64,000 nucleotides of DNA from Xiphophorus maculatus (Eukaryota; Chordata; Actinopteri; Cyprinodontiformes; Poeciliidae). Every line of letters begins with the position of its first letter. The first letter of the stretch is position 1. Under the pieces are notes generated by a model. That model saw only the letters and a program-made list of their open reading frames with translations, did no database searches and was not told where the DNA came from. The stretch is taken from NCBI RefSeq assembly GCF_002775205.1, contig NC_036443.1, positions 10,283,698 to 10,347,697 of the forward strand. Reading direction: 5' to 3'. The position numbers and the translations under genes were made by a program. Below are positions 46,126 to 58,100 of this stretch, in pieces.

Positions 46126-49100
46126 ATGTCTGTCCAACCCTCCAACCCCAACAACCCGATTGTCTTCTTCGACATCACCATAGGAGGACAGGTGAGTTTA
46201 AGTTCCCCGCTAACGTTGAGTCGACGTCACTGCTATTCACCAGCCTCGACTTAACGTGACTTTCACACGTTAAGTTATGAAACGCTGCTTTTTAATCTGC
46301 GTTAAATGAATACTCTAATTCAGTTTCTATGCGTATTTTTGCAACAATTAGCGAGAGCCCGACATACTTTCTCTAACAGTTTCTCGTCTGCTGAGCTAAA
46401 TGTAGCTTCGTAAAGCAGACAAAGTCAGCGCTGTAGTTGTGTGTCCATAGCTACACATGAAAAAACGAGACATTTGGAGGCTTTACTAACTTTTGCCTCA
46501 AAGGTAAATGTGCTTTCCAACGTGTTATTAGACACTATACCTGTGAGTCGCTATACAGCACCCTAGCTAGTAGTAGCTTTCATTGCCCTGTTCTTTGTCA
46601 CTGTAATCCCCTTTACTGCATGTATACATTAAGGTTTATTCAAATAAACAGGTAAGAGAAGATCAATTACTGCTAGAGCGAACATTATTAATAATCAGCT
46701 AGAGATTTACCAATCAAGTCGGCTGATGATTCTCTCTTATTGGTGATGGGCAGGTTAAATGTTGAAACATTTAGTTTTGTTTGTCCTTGTTCAATATATG
46801 CATGGAAACCTCCCACAGTTTTGGTAATATATGCACCAACTTACCACTTGCACCTTGATTCACTTTTGTTGCTTGGGAGATATTGTTTAATTCATAAATG
46901 AAGTTAATCTTGTAATTCCTCAGTTTCTGTTTTGAGAGATTCAAAACAGAACTTGTCCAAGAACCTGCAGCACAGTTTTGTTCCACTGTAATGGCTATGC
47001 CGCTTTTAAAAATGGTATTTTCCATGAACAGCCTTATCAGTTCATCTATAATATAGTCATTTTGTGATTTTCACAGTTGCACAAAACTAAATTCTATCTA
47101 TTTTCATTTATTTTAAAGTCAACTTTTTTAAGAAAACAATTTCCTACAAAGTCTGGCACTAACATCACTGTGTTCTAAACATATATATGAAAAGTTAGAC
47201 TACGCATTAAAATATAGTTTATACATCATCAAAAGAACTTTAATTTGATTTCCTAATGAATTTATGGTATCAAGGGATTTTGCAAATTTCTATTTAGAGT
47301 TGAAGTATTTTGTTTGGCTAACTTTTGGCTTCCAAGCTACTTTGACACTTGGGATCTATAAGATACATTGTGTAGCAGCCGTAGTGTGTGTCACAAAACA
47401 TATTTTGACCTTTGGGTGACACTTTTAGAATCAGGGCACAACAATACAACATCCGCCCAAACTTACCTGGACGATTGCTGAGTCGGGTGAAAAGTCCAGA
47501 CCTCCAGTTGTTACCTCGGCGCTTTACATTTTGCACAGTATATTGTCACAATACAGGGTGGGGTTAATAACTGGATGAGGGATAAAAGCAACACACACTA
47601 ACATAAAAAGATATTGGAGGATCTGTCAAAGTTTATTGTAGACCATTTTCAAACTGTATCTAAATCTCATAAAGCACTGTGTTTTTTTCCCTTATTGTTT
47701 TTTGTTTATTTTGTCAGTAATATCTAGTCCAAAATATAGTGTCTATCAAAATGTACACTCCCCTCCATTAAAACCCTTGGTTTTTAAAATAAATTTAATG
47801 TGGAATTTAAAGTAAAAATCTATCAAGAGAAATGAATAAAAATATAAAGTATTGCCTGGGAGTATAGGTGTGCACAGCCTGACTTTGTATAACCGCTTTT
47901 TCTTTTAATTTTAATCTTTAACCTTTGGGTACACACCTAACATAAAGCATATCAAACCTGTTCAACCAGAAAAGTGCAGCTTTCTGACTGTTTCTCATCC
48001 CTACCGCTCTCTGTTGTGGTTGACAGTGCCAGGGATGATACTGCTCTTAACAAGGAGCGGTATCATCCGGTCCTTGTGGCAACAAGGACATTTACATTTC
48101 AGCATCGTAGCAAGACTACATCTAAATGTACAGAAGAACGTCTTCATGACTGAAGGCTTACGTCTTTGGAATCGCCGAGCTAAAGTTCAGAAGTAAATCT
48201 GACAGAGAATCTTTAGGTTCACCTGAATAGAGATTTTGAGAACTTTCGCATGATAGAGGGAGTAGTAGGTATTGCCAAATTAAAATGTGGGACGTACAGC
48301 CTTTTACGACATATGATGAATACTGAAGTTGAATCAAAAGGTGCTAAGGTTATGCACAGTTTTGCAACCAAATTGTTGCAACTTTTTCTATATATTTATG
48401 CGCCAACATAAAAACATGAGCCGCTATTTGATATAATATTGCTTATGTGGCCAATAAGCAGTATTTACCGTTATTACATATATTTTACTACCCATTTGAC
48501 ACCTTGAAAAAAACAATCACGCTGCTGACATCATCACTGCTGCAGTTAAACTCCCCACAATTCAACGTTGCATCACTGCCACATGACCAACCTCCAGCCT
48601 CTCCCTTCAAAGGCAAATGGCAACAAGATGGAAAAAAATATAGCTTGTTAATATTAATCCAGTTTTACTTATTGAACCAACACCTGCATGCTAAAAAATG
48701 ACTAATATTGTCCAATACTATTGTTAAAGCACATATGTTGTTAATCCCTAATATTCTATTTTTTGTTTTTATCCTTTCTGTCTGAGTTGTTTTTCAGTTG
48801 AATTATACAGGATACATCTTTCATTAAAGGTGCAAAAAAATTCAAAATTCCTCATGCCCATTTTTTGCATCGCAAAGCTTAATCTGTTAGCAGAAATGAT
48901 TTATACTCCTTTTAAAGTATAAATAGTATGCTATGGTAAATATAACTAAAAGAGGCAATATTTCAGAAATTTTTTTTATTATTTTTTGACAAACATGTAT
49001 CAGTAGAGTCCATAAAGTTAAAATAAAAGAAGATAAAGTGATCTGCTACATTTTGTAGTCATTGCAAATTTCCCTCCGTGCACAGTAAACAGTTGCAACA

Positions 49101-52100
49101 TTTTGCTGCGAAGATCAACTTCGCAGAGTTCGGGACCAAAATGGCACCAGTATCAGTAGGCATGCAGTGAAAAGTTAACAGTTCATTTAAAGCTGCAATT
49201 AATCACCTCTTGGCTTCTGGAGAGGACGATCTGTGGAGATTCGTTTCTGAGTCTAGCTTTTGTAACATTCTGCCATGAGCAGGATGGAGTAACAACCACA
49301 GAGTCCGATCACTGATCGATTCATATGCCGGAGGACTGTCATTTAGTCTGCATTGCTGTGTTGTTGGGCGATTTATTTATTTTTTCTACACATGAAATGA
49401 ACTGCTCTTCTTTTCACATGGTGCTTTAAGCACAGCGGTAGGTGGCAGAGACCGTCGTATATCTTTGCTTAAGTGCCAGTAAACCTGCCATAAGCACACG
49501 TCCTCTGGTAGACTGCTGTAAGGCCCCTTTGTGTAGCTCTTTGCCCAGAACACCAAACCCACCAGGAGGCTGTTGGAGCACTCCAACCACAGAAGGTTTA
49601 CTCCGAGGTGTGTGGGTACTCCAAGTCCGCAGATCAGGCAAGAGACAGACATCACAAGATATGGCATCCAGAACAATATAAAGCCAAGTGTTATGCTGAA
49701 CCACAGAGGAGGCCTCGTCAGGCTGTTCTCCTCGGGATATTCCTCCGGTCTGGTTTTTGTTTCTGGGTTGGGATTCCAGGTTGAAGTGAGGAGCAGATCG
49801 CTCCTCACGTTCTGCTGCTGCTCCCGTGCTTCAAGCATCCTGTCGACTTCTCTCAACCACTGGGGAATTCTGGACCAAAATGGCACCAGTGTCAGTAGGC
49901 ATGCCATGAAAAGTCCGAAAGTAAAGGTTGTGATCACTGTTGACTCTGTTACTTTACAGAGAAGCACCTTTATCTCCCCCGAAGAATCCAGTTCCACCAG
50001 TCTGGCATAATCAGAGTGAAGTGAGTTATGAATAGCAACCGCCCAAACCACCATGGTCAAGATTACATTTCTAAATGTTTTCCATAACACTGAGACATTG
50101 CTCATAAAGGTGTCGTCTAAGCAGTAGTCGATAAAGCCGAGGATCAACATAGGGAGTGGCAGAGCTCCGTATGTTGTTGAGGCTGTAGCCAACAGGAAGC
50201 AGGTTGACGGCAACGACTTCTCTGGGCCGAGAAACCAGGCAGCTCCCATTAACAATGTAAGAAGAAAATCAGCCAGCAAAACGGACAGGCTGCAGACGCT
50301 TAAAAAGTACATATACTTTTTCGGGCTGCATGAGTAAAACACAGCTGTTTCCAGTCCAAACTTGATGAGCAAAAGCATGAAGTACTTGTTGGTGACGTCT
50401 GTGTATTGGTTGGACGCCTCATCCCACTGCTCGATGATGGCAAACATTTTCGCAGTTAGACTGTCCTCCAAAGACGAGGAAGACTCCGGAAACATTTATG
50501 CGACGAGTCTGGAGTAAAGGTGCTCCAAGAAAATCTGCAGAGGACAAAACAGAATCCTTAGATGCATTTCTCATGAATTTAAGACTTCTTAAAATACTGT
50601 TGAGTTGGAGGTACTTTATTCTATGTCGTAGTCAGAAAGGACAGTCTAATGGAGATCATAAGCAACAAAAACTGATCATTTATAAACAGTAGAGACGTAA
50701 AGATCTGTCTTTTTGTACCGATCCAGTGTTTTTATTCTCAGGAAGAATTTTCTGCGTGAACGTTTAATTTGATTTGTTTTATTTATCCCAAAAACAGGCA
50801 ATAATTTTGATGCCTATAGTGTGAGTTTTCTTTAATGCAGTAATTGAATTCCTCATTCTGTTATTGATTGGTACCTTTCACTTTTAATTCCTCATGATTC
50901 TGAATTATTAGTTTTTCTGTCTGTTTATATGATTGTACATTTCTGATAATGTCTTTCCGTTTCTCTTGCGGTTAAATGTCTTTCTGTTTTTAATCTCTGT
51001 AAAGCACTTTGAGTTACACAACACAGCAGCATCATTCTGTACAAACTATTTATAGCAATTTTCCCCTATTTGATTTTTTAGATAAATTTTTAACCAGTAT
51101 CCTTCACAATTTTATAATCAGCAATCATGATTTACAGGATTATTCATCTGATACCTTATTATATATTAAAAACTTTTTCAGTAATTTATAGAAAGTGTTG
51201 CAGCTGTCCAAAGGAAATATTGATTCTGATGCTTTGCTCATACCAAACTCTCCATCTAAACTGATTTTTGACTTTTCACGTCTCAAATGTAAGAGGTCTC
51301 TTTTGGCCCTAAATTATCAGATAAATTTGTCGTTTGTAGTCCGTGGTCCTTGGATTGCTGCTTGTTGGGCGTTCCTCACCACCACCGTTTAAGACAGGTT
51401 GTGATTAACCATTGCAACAGTCTTGTGGTACACTTGACCTGCTGACACACGAGAAATTAGTGTAAAACCAACTTGCTCCCTAAGATTGGCCCTGACTAAC
51501 TTTTTGCTTGCATACAGTTACAGCGAAATCCTAAAAAAAAAAAAAAACAGATTTAATCGTCTCAAATTTAGGCCGTAAAATTATTTTGGTATGCCTAACT
51601 CTTCCATCAGTATAGGTATTCAATTTTATTTAGTTGCCTCTTAAGATTTTATCTCCATTGCTTTTTTCGCTGATGTTTTTTGTTTTGTTTTGAGAGTTAT
51701 GTGTATGTGATGCAGGTTGGCAGGCAGCCCTGTCTGAAGGAATTTGTTGCTCGCCATTCAGCTGTTCTCACATCTCTTTGAAGAAAAGAGACTGCCTGTG
51801 TGGGGAATTAAAAAGCACACCTTCACCGACTCCTTCAACAAAATGTCTATTTGATAGAGTTTGCTATGAAACATTATTGCCAGGAGCCATTATGATTGTT
51901 ACTATCAATGGTTACTTTTCTAAAATTGCTCAGTTAGTCCCTTCATCAATTTGTACCAACACATTGCCCCATTGCCCTATTGTGCCTTCCTGTTTCTGTA
52001 AATATAACAGCCAGAAAAATATATCACTAGCTAATACGCTCTTCATAATGTCACGTTCTAAACATTTTTGTAATTGCGACATAGAAGAAAGGAAAATTCT

Positions 52101-55100
52101 TTAGCTGATGCCCATATCTTAATGATACACTCAAAAATTATATATACTGTTCTACATTTTATTAACCAAAAACATATGTCTATGTGTCTTCCAAATAAAC
52201 AAATACTTAGATGTAAAGTACATCCAGTGTTCGTGAGCTGTTTACTTTTTTCTAACTGCCTAAATTCTTGCTTGCAAGGTTATCAGAGAAAAATTAAGTT
52301 TGATAGTAAAGATAGTTTGCTACTAACAGTGCTCACTCAATCATGTTTGTGCAAATACAATATGACAAAGACCCCTCTTAATACATGTGTCTCACTGATC
52401 AAACTTTAAAGCCCCCAAATTTTAACCATGGTTAGCATGAAATTAGTCATAAATTTAGCTAACTATGAACTCAACTACCAGCTTATTGGAGTAACTTATT
52501 TCCACTTTAAACTAATTAACAGTATTTGACCAAATGTCTTCACGGTTGTCAAAAAGTAAAAGTTTTCTTTTGTAAATGATCACGTATCACTTGCAGCTCT
52601 GAATGGCATTTATTTAGTTTTGGATTGTAAAGGTTGCAGACCCCTGCTTTAGGCTACAAAGTCATACCACGATTGTCCGGAAATTTTTTAGAACATCAGA
52701 TTTAACTTGCAGAAATCCTACGTTTCCTCCTCTGTTAGAAAATACCTGCTATTAGCATGTGAATAAACATCCTGGCTGATTTCAAGCTGTTAAAAGATTT
52801 TCCTGTTTTTTGGGGGGGGTTTTTAAACCTGTTGTACTGGAAACTAGTTGAGACAATTTTTTCTTTTTTAAATGAATCAGACTTTTCTTTAGTTTTATGC
52901 ATGTAAAATGCCCTTCAGTGTTCCTTGCCACCAGATCTGCACTTATTGCGTTTATACTTTTCCCTGTTGCAGCTGTTTGGATACAATCTTTCAATTCTTT
53001 CTTAACACCAGTATCGCAATACTTGTCTTGTACACACATTAAATTTTAGCCTTTGCCTCATGCAGATCAAATACTCAAGACGCTTTATGAAAGGCAATAA
53101 ATGTCATAATAAAATTAAATGGTGAGTACCTTTCTGTCCAGGGTTATTCTTTCTTTAGTTCGGTGAACTTCAGCAGATAAGCCCGTCCAGCAGGATGCTG
53201 TTCATGCTGTTCTGTGAATATTGTCCTCGAGTGGAGTAGCTTCCTTGAAAACTGCTCCTCCTGTGGCTCCACCTTTTCATTTTTGCTGCAAAAGATCCAG
53301 GGACACACCTTTCAGGTTTTCAAGGAAGCCTAAATGCGCTTTAAGTAGCTCCTCTATTATTATGATTGTTTTTTTCTTCCTGTAGTTTGTAGCTCATGTC
53401 ATCAAAAATAACTACCTGGCTGAAGTCACTCCCTGTGTGCACATTCAATTGCACAATTACTTTATTGTTACAACATAATTCCTAGAAAGGAGACTAGTTT
53501 TGAATATTGGAAGCCTGCGGTTGCTTCTTTGAAATATTGTTGTCCCAACAGTTTTGGCTTAAGTTGTTTTTGCTCTGTGTGTCTTGTTTGCTCTCTGTGG
53601 GAATCTACCTGTTTTGCTTTGAGCGTTGTTAAGTAGGGACGCAACTATGGCAGGATTCCTGGAGTTTGAGTTCTGCAGCATGATAGGTGAAACTCTTGTT
53701 CTCCCTTCGGTACAGCACACCTGCTGCCTCTTCTCAAATTCATCCTCTTCCTTTTATCCTACTTCTAGGAAGAGACAGAACATCTTGAATTTCTTTTTGT
53801 CGTCAAAAGATCGGCTTTCTTTAAAGCAAAAAACTGTCTTTAATGTAAGGTGACTAAGTCCTACCTTCTGCGGACGTCAGACCGTGGTCAGAAAAATCCT
53901 CACTCAGATCAGAAGCGCCGTGTTTGACATTCGTTCCGTCTCGACATTTCATCTGCTTTATGCGTTTGCCTTTGAGCGTTAAAGCGCTTTGTACAGTCTA
54001 AACAGCAGCAGTAGGAAATCAAATAGCTTTTTTGTCTGAGTTATTTGCATTTAGTGGAGAGAGGGTTGTCACCAATGTCGTCAGGACAAATCTCTTTTTG
54101 TGTGCTCGTACTTCTGTGTGAATTTATTTATACACACAGACACACACATTGTATTGGATGTCCATGGCTGTCCTGCATTGTCCAGTTTCCTGGGGAAGAG
54201 AGAACTAAGCTGCCCCATACATTTGCTTTTTTTCTACACACATGTACAAAAAAGTAAAACAAATATGTTATGTTTTAAAGTTTAACGTCAAGACTGTTGG
54301 GTTTTTTCAGTAACGTGTTCTTTAGGTTATCGGTTATGGCTTGTAAATTATATCAGAACTGATCAATTCTCCTACATGTCATTTTAATTGTGGCGGCCGG
54401 TATCTGCAACTAGTTCTTGTACTTTTAACACTTAGTGTATGACAAACAAGTCTGGTAGAAGGTCAAAATTAAAAATTCTTCAATAAGCTGGTTGTTTAAG
54501 TTTGCACACCAAAGTATTTTGTGGAGTTTCTGATTGAAATTCAGCATTTGAATCAGAAGTAGTTCCATCTCACTTCTTCACAGGGTAATATTTGTCCCCA
54601 GTTCTTTGAAGAAATTGTACAAATTTATCACAATTTCAAGACGTTTCTTGTCCACAGCTTTTTTCCCCCAAGTGAATCCAGTTTGTCTGTTGGGTTTAAT
54701 TCTAGACTCTGAATTACTGTGAAGCTCAGAAATTAAGTCCTTTCTTATCTTTAGCTTTCTAGCAGACATCTTGAAGTTTTGGCTCTAATCAGACGTTATT
54801 GATTGTTTGCAGAGTCATATACCTCCACAGAAAACCCCACTTCAATCTTGAAAAAAGTAATCCTAGATCATGATGATACCACAACCATACTGCACTATGA
54901 GTACAGTTCTCTATTGGTAATCTATAGTGTAGTTTCTCTGTTCAACGTACTTTTTGGAATTGTGGAGAAAAGTTTAATTTTAGACTATAATGCATTTCAA
55001 CAAGGCTTTGTAAGATTTAACCCGACTTGGATATTTTCTTTGCATGAAGATGCTTCTGTTTGGCCACTACCAAGTCCTAACAAGTGGAGAAAATAGGAAA

Positions 55101-58100
55101 TTGCAGTCATGTTTCGAACTCATGTTCAGTCACAGTGGGGGGATATAATAATCTTTGGATAATCTTTCACTGAAGGAAATGTAAGAGACAGAATGTAAAA
55201 AAGCAGACTGGCAGCAGTTTCAGCTTCAGCTCCCTCCAAAGATGTTCTATTGAATTCAGATCTGGAGACGGGCTCAGCTGCTCCAAGAACTCAAAGTGCT
55301 TCTTAGAAAGCCACTCCTTAGTTCCCCTCCCTGTAGGTTTCAGGTCATTGTCACGCTGAACGATCCAGCCACAACTCATCCTCACTTCTCTTACTGAGAG
55401 AAGGAGGTTTGTTGTGCCACAATAAATTTACTTTGGTTTTCTTTTTATAACTATTATCAAGTGCCAAACCCAATTGCTAACCGAATTAGTAATTCGGAGT
55501 AATGATTAATAGGTTAGGGCACCGCCCGATTATTAGAAAGATAGCTCCACCCCTGTTAATGATTCCCTGACTGTTGAGGCGTTGTATTTTAAAACAATAC
55601 ATAAAGGAGTGACCCATTCTTGTTGTATATGTGTATAACAAGTCCAGCACACATATATAAAAAAAACAAACAAAAAAACACTCCTTCTCAGTCTTGCAGT
55701 TGAGATGAAAGTTCGCCTGGAGCAGCGACTCCTGTGTTGTCTTCTCAGGCCAGTGGAGGAGCAACCCCTTCGTCAACATTATCAGGGACTTCTTGGGAAT
55801 CTGTAGCTCGTTCCAATCCTTTCTTTCAATAGGTGAACAAACCAGGTTCAGAGTTACTTACAGCCACAGTTACTGGATACACAAACCAAGCCAAATAATT
55901 AATTTTGGATCTAGGGTTTTTTTCAAAGACGCAGTCTTCTACCTGAGCAGCGAGGTCAAGGTATCACGTGTGTTTCCCTCCCAGTCCCACCTAGTGGTAC
56001 GGGAAAAGAACAAAATTCTTCTGCAAGCCGAAGATATATGACGTCATCAGGATGCCAGCTCTGATGCCAACATTGGGTATCTGATACCATGTGTGTGTAT
56101 TTGTATTCATAAAACTTTTCCGATACTACAGAGCCCAATACCAGCGTGACTTTAGTTTCCTTTCCCTCTAACAAACAGTATTACTGGTTCTTTGTGCTTT
56201 AACCCAGGAAGTGGCGATGGTGCTCTATAAACTGAATGCCAGCCACATAAAATGATGAACACGACAATGGCAGCTGAGCTGATCAAACCATTTAGTGGCA
56301 GCAAACCCCCTGCCCTCTTCTCACTACAGCTCCTCTCCAACAGCAGAGCCTGCTGTGAATGTGTAGGCTAGTTGGCCACTGATGATGTTTTTCCTGTTTA
56401 GTTTCTAGTTCCTAGTTTCTGTCGAGTTTCTGCCTCCATATGCGGGTTGTGCAGACTTCCCCTGCACCACTATGGCACCTCTCTCAGATGTTTTTTTTCT
56501 CAGTTTTAGAGAAGCATTCATAATGTTCCTGTTGTGCAATATTGTATCTAATTGTTGATAGCTGTGTTCACGGTACCATGGTGAAGGGATATTTTCTGCT
56601 CTTTTTTTTTCTTACTGATAACATTGTGTAGCGAGATTACTTTGATCCATTGTAACTACTCTGAAACTGTGACTTTAGAAAAAGGCTGTAAATATTTGAA
56701 AAACCTGCTCAGTAGCTGAACTTAATCAGATTAACTATAATAGATGTTGGCAGTGTACCTAGAAAAAGATAAAAATTGAACTTAAATCAAAAGCTGCTTT
56801 AATCAAGATTTGCAGAGTTTAATGGCTGCCCATTTGCACGACTGGGTTATACCTGCGTTTTCGACATTTTCAGTTGACCTGTACAAGATGGAGGGGATAC
56901 ATCTACACTTTTGAGATCCACTGAAACTCAATGCCATAGCTTTATTTGCTGTCTCATCCTTTCACTCAACATTATCTCAACTGTGCGGCAGGATGTCGGA
57001 CGGATGAAGGTAGAGCTGTTTGCTGATGTGGTTCCAAAGACTGCTGAGAACTTTCGGTAAGGAACAAGCTGGTAGCACATCACCCCTGTAATTCATTGCT
57101 TGTGGTTTGGGTGTATACAACATATGCGAACAAAATTCAGGCAGTGGATTTTAAACTTGTTGCTAATGTTTTCATCCCTTCCTCACAGGCAGTTCTGCAC
57201 TGGAGAGTTCAGGTAAGGCAGCTTCGCACACGACACAACACCACATCCATGTGGTTCTGCATGCATTCATTGGCAACTCTAAAGGTAAACGATATAAAAG
57301 GCCTTACAGGGAATCCGTCTTTTATTAAAATAGCAGGTGAACATTTTTCAAAATCTGATATTTAATTTTCTTTTTTTTTTTGGCCAAATTCACTTTTGGC
57401 AAAAAATGACTTAAATCATTATTTTTAGGAAGGTGACTTTTTTTTTATCCCTGTTTGTCAATGCTCATACAACTGCTTTTTCCATAGAGCACACAGTCCC
57501 ACCTGGAGTATTTGGTACTAAAAAAGCACAGTTCCAGTCCCCAGAGCATTTAGCAACTCAACACGTTTATTTTTGATGCCAGGGAAAAAGCATTTTCTAC
57601 TTTCTTCTTTCATCATCCTCAAAAAACAATTGGTTAACCAGTAGATATCTTTAGGTTAGAATAATAGTACAAGTATATTTGTAGTTAATGTAGCTTTGGC
57701 TTCATTTAATATAAAAGGCAATACAGAAATGAAGAACCTCTCACCAAATAAATCCTGTTCAACAAACAGTGTTTCATCAGATAATCTAATAATCTGATTA
57801 TGTTCAAAAATTGTGTCTTGATGTTAGTGAAGTTTAATTTAACTTCTTTAATTTGCCTTTTTTTCAAACGTCGTATATAACAAGAATGTTCCTAAGACAC
57901 AAGACAGAAACTCCTAACAAAAAGAGCAGCAGTGTAAGGTGTTTAACTGTGAAGTAAGAAGTGTCTGATTTAAGATAGTGATCCTGTTGACTTTTCTGTG
58001 ACACAATCAAGTATCTTCATTCCCATCAAAAAAAAAAATTCAGTTCTACCAGCTCAACATAAACGGACACAATGGAATAGATAATATCAGCTCCATAATA

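Larger units (their letters stand above)
46192..49385. other. ppih intron 1, left part
   Basis: 3.2 kb of intronic sequence between ppih exon 1 and the end of the nested receptor gene. It contains a decayed Tc1-type relic (about 47.74-48.42 kb) and the 50-nt second copy of part of the receptor at 49126-49175. No other gene is supported. Confidence 0.6.
50496..56991. other. ppih intron 1, right part
   Basis: 6.5 kb with no supported exon. It contains a probable LINE tail (50.8-51.07 kb) and Tc1-type pieces (54.43-54.79 and 55.16-55.41 kb). Open frames of about 100 codons here show no domain or conservation signal and are interrupted or AT-biased. The promoter of the nested receptor should lie just right of 50495. 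Confidence 0.55.

Noticed and set aside
51778-52409. Two adjacent open frames of about 110 codons in ppih intron 1
   Set aside because: AT-rich, no recognisable domain, no splice partners, and probably old transposon debris.
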